From: Tritrichomonas foetus
Taxonomy: Eukaryota; Parabasalia; Tritrichomonadida; Tritrichomonadidae
Length of the DNA stretch: 64,000 nt
NCBI GenBank assembly: GCA_001839685.1
Contig: MLAK01000673.1
Location: 962-64,961, forward strand
Reading direction: 5' to 3'
Below are positions 50,052-59,314 of this stretch, piece by piece. Positions within the stretch are counted from its first letter, which is position 1. Each line of letters opens with the position of its first letter. The notes beneath the pieces are model-generated. The model was given only the letters and a program-made list of their open reading frames with translations, ran no database searches and was not told the origin of the DNA. A program made the position numbers and the translations under genes.

Positions 50052-51020
50052 TTAGCTGAAGAGTAAAGATGTGGTGTTGGTATCACCACCTGAATCATCT
50101 CCTCCTGATGATCCACCAGACTTCTTTCCTTTCTTAATTAAAATAATCACTCCAAGAATTAAAATTAAAACTATCATTCCAATTAAATAAACATAAAAGC
50201 ATTTGTTCTTTTGGTGTGTTTCAGCTTTTTCTAGTTCTTTGTTTCCTTCTTTGACTTCATCAACGGCAGTTTCGATGAAATTATCAATTCTATCCAAAAT
50301 CGTGCCTTGCTCTTGAATAAGTTGACCAAGATCAATAAATAATGTTTTAATTTCATCCAGCTGTTGTTGGAGCCTTAAAATTTCTTCATTCCTTCGTTGA
50401 ATCATTATTTCATTTTCCATCACCATCGCGTTTTGTTCGCCTGTGAAAGAAGTATTAAAATCAGTAAGTTCGATATCGTTTTCGTCTTCCATTGAGCCAG
50501 AAATGGAGGCTGTTTGCGCGCGAGATCTGACGCTGTCCAATCGTCTGAGATAGTTGGTCTGCATCTCCCTGAAGCGAACAGAGAGGTCCCTCATACGTGC
50601 GAGATAACCTTTTTGCATGTTTGCTTGAATTTGGGCTCCTTCTTTGGATGGGGCGATATAATCATTTTTCGTAATTTTTCCTTTGAGAGAAATAAGCATT
50701 TTTGCGATTTTCGTTGACATTCCTTCGATCTGTGATTCAATTTGAACTTCGTCGGCAAAAGATGTTAATGCGGCGATTCGACTATTGTAGAGACCGTTAA
50801 GTTGATCGAGGTGGCTTTCAACTTCCATAAATTGGGATTCTACAGAGTTAACCTGTTGTAAAATTGTAGTGTCGTGTCCACGGCTTGACATTTCAGGTTC
50901 GATCAGACCGGCTCCCATATTCGCTGTTGGTGATGTTCGTTGGAAAGTATTTCGGAGATTGGAGAGCGCACTCATACGATCTCGGAAAAAACCAAGCTTC
51001 TGCTGATTCTTCGAGCTCAT
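50052..51020 (-). CDS. Qa-SNARE, syntaxin-16/Tlg2 type
   Basis: 322 residues, ATG start. N-terminal Habc-like helices (about 50-170), a SNARE helix (about 205-265) with LGQLIQEQGTILDRID, which matches syntaxin 16 (EQGTVLDRID) including the zero-layer Gln, and a transmembrane anchor (VYLIGMIVLILILGVIILI). Qa-SNAREs of this type act in fusion at the trans-Golgi network with early endosomes. Unusual: about 25 residues follow the anchor (KKGKKSGGSSGGDDSGGDTN and on), whereas most syntaxins end right after it; yeast Tlg2 is one exception with a lumenal tail. Confidence 0.87.
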   Translation of the reverse strand: MSSKNQQKLGFFRDRMSALSNLRNTFQRTSPTANMGAGLIEPEMSSRGHDTTILQQVNSVESQFMEVESHLDQLNGLYNSRIAALTSFADEVQIESQIEGMSTKIAKMLISLKGKITKNDYIAPSKEGAQIQANMQKGYLARMRDLSVRFREMQTNYLRRLDSVRSRAQTASISGSMEDENDIELTDFNTSFTGEQNAMVMENEIMIQRRNEEILRLQQQLDEIKTLFIDLGQLIQEQGTILDRIDNFIETAVDEVKEGNKELEKAETHQKNKCFYVYLIGMIVLILILGVIILIKKGKKSGGSSGGDDSGGDTNTTSLLFS

Positions 51021-51224
51021 TTACGATAAAAATCTTTGGGAAATAAACGTTCTCCATGGAAATCTTTATGAATGAAATCTGAAATTTTTGTGTAAATTTA
51101 CCATTCACATCAAATGTCATTTGAGGATGACTTTTTCAATGATGATCAAAAACAAACGTGCTCCAACTTCACCAAGGAAATGACTCAGTTCTTTGATGCT
51201 CCTTTTTCTATATCCATTTAACAT

Positions 51225-52199
51225 ATGGATGATATTGGCATTACTTCCACTCGAAAATCAGATAACAATGATTCATCGTTTTCAAAACCATACTTTCCAT
51301 TAATTATTCCAGGCGATCTTAATTTTGCATTGAATGATACAACCTCAGAGCCATCTTATGTGAATCTCTCACCAACACTTCTCTCAACACGCCGTACTAA
51401 AGGCGAATACAATCAAATTGCTGATGAAGCATCCTCCAGCCCTTGCTTATCTGAATTATTACAGCTAAACTCTGATCTAATCAGGTCAAATGTTGGAATT
51501 ACATGTCCGAGTGAAAGGAGTATACTTGATTCTCTTCCTTCAAATCCACAAACATATCTCCAAACAGATATCACACCTTTTCCAGAGATCAATTTTCCAG
51601 CCCTAGTTTCTTCAAATAATCCAGGACACTCTCAGGGATATATTCAGGGGTATATTCCAGAAGATGTTCTAGGATATGTTCCAGAATGTGCTTCAAGAGA
51701 TGCTCCTCTAACATTTCCACTCGATATTGACATCAAAAATCCATTTAATATTGACAGTCTACAGTTGGATCTTCAAAATATCACTTTCCTCGAATCAAGC
51801 ATGATGAATTTTCCAGGAATTAAAGATATGCTAATGAAGGAGGTCATTAAGCAGGCGAAAAACTCAAACAAAAAGACTCGCACAAACTTCACAAAGGAAA
51901 CACGCAAAATTTTGTATGAGTGGCTTGAAAAAAACGCATCAAATCCTTATGCAACTGTAGAGGATTATAAACATTTGATGAGCATGACAGGACTGACCAA
52001 AAAACAAATATCAACTTTTTTGGTAAATAACAGGTCGAGGGTACTTGGAAGAACACCTAAAAATGGGAAAGCACGAATATCTAAGAAACGCTTACAACAA
52101 TTACAAGTAGAGCATGAAGAATTTCCTATAATGGAAACCAAAGATAAAAATGGTAATGAAGAATTAAATGAATCATTACTACCAATTTTGATTGACTAA
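51225..52199 (+). CDS. TALE-like homeodomain protein
   Basis: 324 residues, ATG start. The first 200 residues are low-complexity with no recognised domain, containing a short repeated GYxP pattern (SQGYIQGYIPEDVLGYVPE). The homeodomain (about 215-272) is KN/TALE-like: RTNFTKETRKILYEWLEKN, NPYATVEDYKHLMSMTGLT, then KKQISTFLVNNRSRV. The insertion between helices 1 and 2 (NPYA) is the TALE mark. Helix 3 keeps Asn51 and Arg53, but Trp48-Phe49 of the usual WFxN is Phe-Leu. A basic stretch follows. A nuclear transcription factor is likely; targets are unknown. It shares a 204-bp divergent promoter region with the syntaxin gene. Confidence 0.82.
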   Translation: MDDIGITSTRKSDNNDSSFSKPYFPLIIPGDLNFALNDTTSEPSYVNLSPTLLSTRRTKGEYNQIADEASSSPCLSELLQLNSDLIRSNVGITCPSERSILDSLPSNPQTYLQTDITPFPEINFPALVSSNNPGHSQGYIQGYIPEDVLGYVPECASRDAPLTFPLDIDIKNPFNIDSLQLDLQNITFLESSMMNFPGIKDMLMKEVIKQAKNSNKKTRTNFTKETRKILYEWLEKNASNPYATVEDYKHLMSMTGLTKKQISTFLVNNRSRVLGRTPKNGKARISKKRLQQLQVEHEEFPIMETKDKNGNEELNESLLPILID

Positions 52200-52559
52200 T
52201 TCTGAGCTTTTCTGATATCTTTAGCCATATATCAATAAAGTTTGAAAGTTAACTCTTTTTACTTATACATAGTTTTACAAGTTTCCTTCCACTTCTTCTT
52301 TAAAAATCATAGTTGCCTTTGTCTTCAACATTTTTGATTCAATCAAGATGAAGTTTTCATATTAAATTAAAATTAAAAAAACAGAATGAAAAATCAACCA
52401 AAAGAATTCATTATTTAAATTGTTATAAATGTTTACATTACAATTTTGGTTACTCGAATTGTTTTGATTAAAATCATCATTTCTAAATTTTATATCTTTT
52501 GATTTTATTCTTGAAATAAAAACATGTGTTTAAAATTCAATTGATAAAATGATGGATAA
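52200..52559. other. convergent 3' intergenic region
   Basis: AT-rich, between the homeodomain gene and the DnaJ gene, which converge. No gene or repeat was found. Confidence 0.4.
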
Positions 52560-53543
52560 CTAATCAGGAAGAATCTGAAGAAGTACATCTTTTATCTCTG
52601 GATCGATTTTATCTGGATAAACAACATCAAACTTCACGTAGAGGTCACCTCGTCCACCTTGTCTTCTGGTCATTCCTTGTCCGGCGTATTTCACTGAAGT
52701 TCCAGGCTTGATTACTTGGTCGGAAATTTGAATGGGTATCTTTACTCCATCAATTCCTTGAATTTCGAATGAAACCCCACATAGCGCTTGTTTAATGGAA
52801 ATGGAAGCATTGCAAATCAAGTTATCTCTATCTCTAGCGAACGTTGAGTGCTGCATCTGGTTGATGATGAAAATCACATCCTGATCCTGATATCCTTGGA
52901 TGATATTTCCTTGTCCTGTAAACTTGAATTTCGTTCCGTCTAAAGTGCCTGGTAGAATATCTAATTTTATGATACTTTCGACAGTATCGTTATTGACTTT
53001 CTTTGTAATTCGTAGATTTTTCGAATCGCCTTTAAATAGTTGTTCGAGGGTGCAGGAGACTCTCAACTGGAGTGGAGCTTGCTCTCTGAGCGGAGGTGGA
53101 CCAGCGGGGCCCCTCCGGCTGAAACCGCTTGAGAAGAAATCGTCATCGTCAAATGGCGATCCCATTCTGAAGAAACCACCGAATGGCGAACCAAATCCTC
53201 GACTGTGAAATGAAGAATGAGCCCCAAAAGATGCAAAAGGATCTTCTCCGCCGAAGAATTGTCGAAATATTTCATTGGGATCCAAATGTTGGAATCTTGT
53301 GCCGGAATCGCCTGGCCCTCGAAGACCTTCTTCTCCGTATTTATCGAATAATCTCTTTTTTTCTGGATCGCTGAGGATTTCGTAAGCTTCAGAAATTTCC
53401 TGGAATTTTTTGCTTGCCTCTTCTTCATTTCCGCGGTTTTTATCGGGGTGCCACTTCATTGCAAGACGACGATATGCTTTCTTGATTTCATTTGCATCGG
53501 CTGTTCGAGGGATTTCGAGTATCTGATAATAATCTTTCCCCAT
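52560..53543 (-). CDS. type II (class B) DnaJ/Hsp40 co-chaperone
   Basis: 327 residues, ATG start at MGKDYYQILEIPRTA. J domain 1-70 with HPD at 32-34, which stimulates Hsp70 ATPase. Then a Gly/Phe-rich linker (about 72-155; PFASFGAHSSFHSRGFGSPF) and the two-part C-terminal substrate-binding domain (about 160-325; LDILPGTLDGTKFKFTGQGN, and PGTSVKYAGQGMTRRQGGRG). There is no Cys-rich zinc region, so it belongs with DNAJB1/Sis1 in the cytosol and nucleus. Length is near that of DNAJB1 (340). The stop is TAG at the natural C-terminus (VLLQILPD). Confidence 0.94.
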   Translation of the reverse strand: MGKDYYQILEIPRTADANEIKKAYRRLAMKWHPDKNRGNEEEASKKFQEISEAYEILSDPEKKRLFDKYGEEGLRGPGDSGTRFQHLDPNEIFRQFFGGEDPFASFGAHSSFHSRGFGSPFGGFFRMGSPFDDDDFFSSGFSRRGPAGPPPLREQAPLQLRVSCTLEQLFKGDSKNLRITKKVNNDTVESIIKLDILPGTLDGTKFKFTGQGNIIQGYQDQDVIFIINQMQHSTFARDRDNLICNASISIKQALCGVSFEIQGIDGVKIPIQISDQVIKPGTSVKYAGQGMTRRQGGRGDLYVKFDVVYPDKIDPEIKDVLLQILPD

Positions 53544-53554
53544 CAGTTTTTGAT

Positions 53555-53561
53555 TAAGTGA
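53555..53561 (-). promoter_or_regulatory. initiator-like box TCACTTA before the DnaJ ATG
   Basis: TCACTTA on the minus strand, with the putative +1 A about 16 nt upstream of the ATG, an exact fit to TCAYWWW. The spacing is in the trichomonad range. A short motif, so chance cannot be excluded. Confidence 0.4.
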
Positions 53562-53984
53562 CCAATTTTACTGTATTTCAATTTTCATTGTAAATTTTGT
53601 GAATTTAAATGGTCTATTTCGATAAACAATTTATTTGCCACACTATTATGGTTCTCAGATATCAATTTGTTGACCAATTTTACTCACAATCAGTCTAGAA
53701 TAATTTTTTATACCAAAATGTGACTTCATCCATCTCAAATGATCTGTGTCTCGCCCACATCATATAAAAACACTGTTTGCGTATGATAGCTCCCTTTCTT
53801 TAGTAAATAATAAATGAATTAATATTTCGAAATTTATCATTTTTTCATATTGAATATTTAAAATTGTGAAAACTATATATAAACATACTACTTTAATTAA
53901 CAAATCAGAAAATGATCGAATTTCTTTCCTTTATCTAACAAAGATGATTATCAGAATTCTATTCAAAAAGTGCTCGTTTAAAAA
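53562..53984. other. divergent intergenic region
   Basis: About 420 bp between the divergent DnaJ and armadillo genes. No gene-like frame or recognised element. Confidence 0.35.
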
Positions 53985-55352
53985 ATGATCAATGACAAAA
54001 ACACTTTTGAAGACTATCTCCTGAACATTCAAATAGACCGAGACAAAGAAAATTATGTCTTGAAATTTGCTCAAGATAATTCTTTATCATCGCAATGCTC
54101 GATTTTCATTGAATCTTTTTCAATCATTATCAAATCTGTAGTATTCGCTGTTCCTCCTGAGGTGTTTCAATTTGTGCAGCTTATAAAAACTGATAACTCA
54201 CAAATCACTCCAGAAAATGCCATAAAATATGAGATAATTCCATTTATAATTCAAATGCTTACACTTGATACACCATTAACAGTTTTATCACAATCTTTGA
54301 ATATAATTAACACATTTTGCTATTATTCTGATATTCTTTTAAAAGTCATCTTGCGAAACCATATTTTAGAATTCCTTCCACAAATTTTTTCATATCCTGA
54401 TCCAAGTTTTTGTATTCAAACGCACATTTCAATTTTATTTGTAAATCTAACGAACTATATGGACATTCCGCATGAGGTAATACTTGAATGTGCCAGAATT
54501 TTTACTGAGCAGGCTATTATCTGGGCTGTAAATGATAAAGAAGAGAATTTTGAATGTCAAAAAAACTGCTTAACGTTTTTATTTAATGTTATTGTGGGTT
54601 CAGAGAAAAATCTCACCATTGAATATGTTCGACACATTTCCAAATTTGCATTTTCAATATTGGTTAGTAATAACATAGCTTTACTATCATTAGCTGCATA
54701 TATTCTTGTTCAAATAATTTCAAATTATGAATTAATTCTCGAACCATCTGATATATTTAATTCTATTTTATGGAACTACATCAAAACAGAAGCAGCTTCT
54801 CCTGTTCTTCGTCTTGCATGTGAAACATTAAATACTTCTACAGAATTTCCCACAGATATTAAAATTATTTGGGAGTTACTAATCGAAGCAATGCTAAGTG
54901 AAAATATTGAAGTTTCTTCACTGGCTTGTCGACTTGCAAAGTGTTTAATTAATGGCGGGATTGAAGTTATTGAAGAAGCACTTCAAAAAGGAATACTTGA
55001 TGTATCTACTAGAATAATGAATGATGGATCTTTTAAAGCAATGAAGGCAATTACAATGATGATTCGCAATATTTTGATCATCGGAAATATTCAACAACAA
55101 AAACTGATTTTTAATCATTCAATTATTATTAGTTTTTTGAAATTTATTGAAGGCTATGATTCTGATGAAGCTGCACTTTGTATGTCTGCAATGAATGAAT
55201 CAGTTAAAGCAATTATTGGCATAGATACATCATTTGTAAATACATTTAAACAAAATATTCCTTTTGAACTCATGTCAACTTTACTTGTTCATTCAAATGA
55301 CAATGTATGTGTTTATACAAAGATGATATTAGAATCACTAGGGGTAGAATAA
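53985..55352 (+). CDS. armadillo-like repeat protein
   Basis: 455 residues, ATG start, no signal peptide or membrane helix. The sequence is a run of paired helices with armadillo/HEAT spacing (for example YEIIPFIIQMLTLDTPLTVL and the stretch around LACRLAKCLINGGIEVIEEA). Overall size and shape recall importin alpha or similar solenoid proteins, but there is no importin-beta-binding basic region at the N-terminus, and the Trp/Asn ladder typical of cargo-binding importin alpha is not evident. Function beyond protein binding cannot be assigned. Confidence 0.65.
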   Translation: MINDKNTFEDYLLNIQIDRDKENYVLKFAQDNSLSSQCSIFIESFSIIIKSVVFAVPPEVFQFVQLIKTDNSQITPENAIKYEIIPFIIQMLTLDTPLTVLSQSLNIINTFCYYSDILLKVILRNHILEFLPQIFSYPDPSFCIQTHISILFVNLTNYMDIPHEVILECARIFTEQAIIWAVNDKEENFECQKNCLTFLFNVIVGSEKNLTIEYVRHISKFAFSILVSNNIALLSLAAYILVQIISNYELILEPSDIFNSILWNYIKTEAASPVLRLACETLNTSTEFPTDIKIIWELLIEAMLSENIEVSSLACRLAKCLINGGIEVIEEALQKGILDVSTRIMNDGSFKAMKAITMMIRNILIIGNIQQQKLIFNHSIIISFLKFIEGYDSDEAALCMSAMNESVKAIIGIDTSFVNTFKQNIPFELMSTLLVHSNDNVCVYTKMILESLGVE

Positions 55353-55587
55353 TAATATTTCACTTGTTAATGATATTACTAAATGTTTTTATGGAGTTTT
55401 CTAATATATAGTTCAATTTGTTACATATTCTATTAATATTACTGATATTAATGATAATGCAAGTAGATGAGATGTTAATCAGAAATTAATGTGAACAAAA
55501 GTATATTAATACCATTTTTTTCATATCCTACAAAGATACATCGAGTTGTTTCATAAAAAATCTCAGATTTATATATTAACTTTTTCA

Positions 55588-57360
55588 ATGTTTATTCGGT
55601 TTTATCAAATTGAACATGTTTGTTTGATTTTCTTGGTCGTGGAAAATTTGATGCAAAATCTTCATTTAGATTCACTCGTCGTTGGAATCACATCTCATAA
55701 ACAATCGTTTGCATTTTGCTTAGAAGATGGCTCAGTGTGCATAGGAAACTCCAAAAACGGCACGGTCGATCTCGAAATATCTTTGCCGGCAAATAGCGAT
55801 AAAATTAATCGCATTGTCTGGTCGATGGATGGCGATTTTATATACGTTTCGTCACATGACACTCTTTATTTCTTCAGACCGGCCACAAATTATTCTGTAG
55901 AATCAATCAAACTTCCCAAACCAATAGAAAATGTTTTCCCACATAAAGATGGCTATTCATCTATTGTATTATTTGTTGATAGCTCATTTTGTATTGTAAA
56001 TCCTTCTCCAACGTTCAATCCTAATATTCTCTCTCTTGTATCCGAGTCAGAACGAATCGTTTCTTTTGTCGTTTACAAACAACAAATCGCTATGGTTGTT
56101 GATGGACCAAACCCGCAGATCAGATTCCTCGATTCCAAATCCATTTCAATCGATACTCAAAAAGTCATCGAAATCGAACAGCACGACGCCGTAATTTCAT
56201 CCGCAGTATCCAGCGAAGCCGGAATTGTCATCCAGAGGGCTGACGGCTTTTGGACCAGATATACAGATATATCCTCAATTTCTGGAAATTCTGCATCTTC
56301 TCTGTTTATCGATGTCCAGGGAACCTATATGTGCGCCTCTTGTGGAGATTGCGTTCGAATTTACGATTTGAAATTTGATGCAGAATTACAAAAGATTGAT
56401 GTAAACGCACAACAAGCTATAATTTTTGAGTCCAACATTGTTGCCATATCAGAAACAGAAGTTCACTTCCGCGAATGGAAAGGATTAAAATCTACATCAA
56501 CACGTGATCTCATTCTTAGCCATATCAATGGTCAAAATGAAGGTGAAAAAGACGATACAAAAAATGATGATCAAATTGAATGTGAAGAAATAAAAATCGC
56601 TTTCCAAGAAATTGAAGCTGATAATTCACATCCAATTATTACAGAAGTGATTCAATCAAAGGCAGAATCAAAATTCAGATCAGTCAGTAGTGTCATAAAC
56701 AATATTATGGATAATAAATTTGTTCCAATCAATCTTCGTCAAAAAGTTCATGAAATTATTCAAGATCCAGCATATGATGATGTTCGAGATTTGGCACTTT
56801 TCCATTTATCTACATCTATTCCATATAGCGATGTTGAAAAAGCTCTGCTCGAAGGGAAAGCCTTAAATGTTGTAATGATGCTCAAAAAAATTGAACCACT
56901 AAATGGTCAACAAATCGCATCATTTATTAAACTGGCATTAAAGTCATTAGATGATAATGAAATTGTTCTTGCACATTTTCTAACGCAACCATTAAACGAA
57001 GTTGCTGCTGCAGAAGCCGCCAAAATTTTGAATGCTGATGAAGTTGATTCACTTTTGGAATTTTTAGCCAGAATGCTAGCATCAAGACGTTACTGGCGCG
57101 AATTCGAGGCATCCCTAACTGCACTCGACTCTGTAAATCGATGGGCATCAATCCTAATTAAAGCAAATGTAACAGTTTTGGCACTCCAAAAGAAAACGAA
57201 AGGTTTAGTGATGCTTCAGGACGAACTGAAAAGAGAAACAGAGAGAATAAAGGCTGCTGCTACTTGCTGGTCAATTGTGGAAAACATCACCGAAAACCAA
57301 ATGGATGCAGTTCCACCATCTTTCATGTATCTCGTTTCAACAATCAACATTCCAGAGTAA
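55588..57360 (+). CDS. WD-propeller protein with Utp12-like C-terminus
   Basis: 590 residues if begun at the ATG at 55588; the next ATG at 55651 (MQNLHLDSLVV) gives 569 and may be the real start, because the 21 residues between are hydrophobic and AT-rich. The open frame itself begins at a TTG. A TCATAAA initiator-like box lies about 37 nt upstream of 55588. The first 330 residues look like beta-propeller blades (KINRIVWSMDGDFIYVSSHD, YMCASCGDCVRIYDL). After an acidic linker, the helical C-terminus (LLEFLARMLASRRYWREFEA, then VNRWASILIK and GLVMLQDELKRET) resembles the Utp12 domain of small-subunit processome proteins such as WDR43/Utp5. A nucleolar rRNA-processing role is plausible, not shown. 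Confidence 0.65.
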   Translation: MFIRFYQIEHVCLIFLVVENLMQNLHLDSLVVGITSHKQSFAFCLEDGSVCIGNSKNGTVDLEISLPANSDKINRIVWSMDGDFIYVSSHDTLYFFRPATNYSVESIKLPKPIENVFPHKDGYSSIVLFVDSSFCIVNPSPTFNPNILSLVSESERIVSFVVYKQQIAMVVDGPNPQIRFLDSKSISIDTQKVIEIEQHDAVISSAVSSEAGIVIQRADGFWTRYTDISSISGNSASSLFIDVQGTYMCASCGDCVRIYDLKFDAELQKIDVNAQQAIIFESNIVAISETEVHFREWKGLKSTSTRDLILSHINGQNEGEKDDTKNDDQIECEEIKIAFQEIEADNSHPIITEVIQSKAESKFRSVSSVINNIMDNKFVPINLRQKVHEIIQDPAYDDVRDLALFHLSTSIPYSDVEKALLEGKALNVVMMLKKIEPLNGQQIASFIKLALKSLDDNEIVLAHFLTQPLNEVAAAEAAKILNADEVDSLLEFLARMLASRRYWREFEASLTALDSVNRWASILIKANVTVLALQKKTKGLVMLQDELKRETERIKAAATCWSIVENITENQMDAVPPSFMYLVSTINIPE

Positions 57361-57646
57361 TTCACTTGTTTTTGATCGTCTTTTTTTGATAGATATTTTT
57401 AATGATATTGATGTGAGTGTGTTTCATTACGCTAACTTTTATTTCTGTTATATTCTAAATAATATTTTATTATAATTTCTTTTACGACAAATTTTTTGTA
57501 TCTATGGAACATATTGATTTTGCATTCATAGAATTGGTATTATAAAACAGAAAAACTTTATAAAAATTATGTTGCCGTCAACCATGTTTTCTCTTCTATG
57601 TACCTTCAGAGAAGATGATAAAAAGTTAATGATGCAACAAGATTTC
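57361..57646. other. intergenic, no feature recognised
   Basis: AT-rich DNA between the WD-propeller gene and the tRNA gene. No gene or element copy was seen. Confidence 0.35.
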
Positions 57647-57664
57647 AAAAAAAAAAAAAAAAAA
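57647..57664 (-). terminator. Pol III terminator of the tRNA gene
   Basis: An 18-A run on the + strand is an 18-T run on the minus strand, starting four bases after the tRNA discriminator base. Runs of four or more T end Pol III transcription; this one is exceptionally long. Confidence 0.8.
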
Positions 57665-57668
57665 GTCG

Positions 57669-57740
57669 TGCGTCGTCCGGGAATCGAACCCGGATCTCAA
57701 GCTTGGAAGGCTCACATGATAACCACTACACTAACGACGC
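57669..57740 (-). tRNA. tRNA-Gly (anticodon UCC)
   Basis: 72 nt on the minus strand. Acceptor arms GCGTCGT and ACGACGC pair over seven bases and are followed by discriminator A. The anticodon stem TGAGC/GCTTG encloses loop CTTCCAA, giving anticodon TCC at positions 34-36. The T arm (CCGGG-TTCGATT-CCCGG) is perfect. Box A and box B promoters are present as in eukaryotic tRNA genes. No intron; CCA is not encoded. The anticodon reads GGA. Confidence 0.95.
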
Positions 57741-57871
57741 TTACGTTACCATTCTCAATATTTCCCTAATCTGTAAAATTCTTGAAACTCAATCGAAATT
57801 CCAAATTGTTTGCTTCTTTTATGTAAAATGTAAAACTATCCCCATGCATAAGAATTTATAAAGCAAATCAT

Positions 57872-57964
57872 TATACCTCTGCATTTCGACCAAGCTGAAA
57901 AAGAAAACCGCCACGTTTGGCCAATTCTAAAGGCGAATTTGTTTGTTCGTCGTGCAGAGGCATA
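57872..57964 (+). mobile_element. MITE-like element, copy 4 (93 bp)
   Basis: Ends TATACCTCTGCA (57872) and TGCAGAGGCATA (57953-57964, one mismatch). Interior TTCGACCAAGCTGAAAAAGA and CAATTCTAAAGGCGAAT (57922-57938), the latter identical to copy 1. Shorter than the other copies by an internal deletion near the right arm. It lies 130 bp from the tRNA gene. Confidence 0.72.
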
Positions 57965-58065
57965 CTCATCATTTATCTCAGTACTCATGTTTGTCATAAA
58001 ATCTCATTTAAATTCAATTCAAGTTTATTTGTTGTAAATAGCTCTTATATTTCAAATGGTAAGTC

Positions 58066-58878
58066 TTAAACCCTTCTCGGAAATCTCTCTCTCGGTATTG
58101 TAATCTTCTCTCCGGGCATCGGGAAAATCACAGTTGTCGCAATGTAGGGGTATTCTGGGAGCCTCGTGATGAGGTACTCGGTGTCCCTGAAAGCCGCGTC
58201 ACTTTCCTGACTTTTGTCTATTGATTTCAGAAGACGATAGGCGGAAACCGTTTCGTCAACCATTGGCTGCCACAAAACGGTCGCCGTGAAGTCCTCGCTG
58301 TTTGTGACTGCCGCCTGCACGCCGCTGGTCTCGTAGTGGCTTGAGATGAGGTGCCTTCTTAGATCTGGAATCAAATCCTCCAATCTTTCGCCTTTTCGGA
58401 CGGCGAAATTTCCGTGGACTCCGTTGTGGTTCATGTGAAAGACGAGTTTCGAGTGAATGATTGAGCCGATTCTGGATGCGATTGACGAATATATTTGATG
58501 TTTCTCTTCAGGAATATGCTCCGTCCAATAAGTAAGAACCGAGTCTGTTAATTTAGCGATATTCATCATATTTGAAAGCTCCTCCTGGTACTGAAGGAGG
58601 ATTAAAATGATGTATAAACATTTAGCAGCAATTCGTGCGTCGTTTCGCCATGGCCTCTCTTCGATGAGGTAGCGGGAAACGTTGTATGGAGAAATAGAGG
58701 CGTCACGGAGGGAGGCTACAAGAATGCGTCGGACATGCTTCGCTTTGGGAGGATCGTACTTTGCTTTAGTTGCTTTGGTGAGCCAGCTGCTGAGAGATGA
58801 CGATGTCCATTTGTGGTATGACCCTTGTAGCTGACCGAGCCACGTCCAGTCTTCACCAGGTGGAGTTGATGCAAACAT
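58066..58878 (-). CDS. ANTH-domain endocytic adaptor
   Basis: 270 residues, ATG start. The ANTH fold of AP180/CALM and Sla2/HIP1 proteins occupies roughly residues 25-250: SLSSWLTKATKAKYDPPKAK followed by HVRRILVASLRD matches the phosphoinositide-binding K-x-T...PPKxKH region, and AAKCLYIILILLQ the next helix. Such proteins bind PI(4,5)P2 and link clathrin to the membrane. The protein is almost only the domain: there are no long tails with clathrin or AP-2 boxes, so any partner must be bound otherwise. Codon use is richer in G and C than in its neighbours. Confidence 0.8.
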   Translation of the reverse strand: MFASTPPGEDWTWLGQLQGSYHKWTSSSLSSWLTKATKAKYDPPKAKHVRRILVASLRDASISPYNVSRYLIEERPWRNDARIAAKCLYIILILLQYQEELSNMMNIAKLTDSVLTYWTEHIPEEKHQIYSSIASRIGSIIHSKLVFHMNHNGVHGNFAVRKGERLEDLIPDLRRHLISSHYETSGVQAAVTNSEDFTATVLWQPMVDETVSAYRLLKSIDKSQESDAAFRDTEYLITRLPEYPYIATTVIFPMPGEKITIPRERFPRRV

Positions 58879-59314
58879 TTTTTTATTCCTGTTGTAAACA
58901 TCACAAAAGTTTAATATATCAAATCACGGTAATTTTGTCAATTTCAGGATTTGATAACTTTATCTGTGTAAAAATTGAAAAAGTTGAAATGCACCATCAT
59001 TTGTGAAAATTCACAGGAACGATAACATATAGAACAAATTTGAATGACGGTAAATCAAATCACCGAGTTTGTGGAAGGAAACTATATATATATTATCACT
59101 GTGTAATTTATATTTACGAGAAGTATGGCTATTGGATTTTCAATGAATAAACAACTCATATCAAATCTTCAATATATCCAATTAATTCATTGGCGTTTTT
59201 TTTTTTTTTTTTGACGTGAAAATTAATTAATGAATTCATTCTTGCTGATATGATTTAGTTGGTTTTGAAAAAGAACTAAGCACAAATAATAATTAATAAT
59301 AGGTTTTTATTCAT
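58879..59314. other. intergenic, no gene recognised
   Basis: AT-rich. Holds a 17-T run at 59196-59212 that is not preceded by any tRNA-like sequence, and ATTAATTAATGAATTCATTC-type simple sequence. No gene was found. Confidence 0.4.

Noticed and set aside
53985..55352. Importin alpha identity for the armadillo protein
   Set aside because: The basic importin-beta-binding N-terminus and the Trp/Asn ladder are not seen, so only a generic solenoid call is supported.
57569..57769. 66-codon + strand frame containing RRPGIEPGSQAW
   Set aside because: This peptide is the antisense translation of the tRNA-Gly T arm and acceptor, a well-known artefact.
59196..59212. 17-T run as a Pol III terminator of an unseen RNA gene
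   Set aside because: No tRNA-like cloverleaf or A/B boxes lie upstream of it; it is treated as a simple homopolymer.
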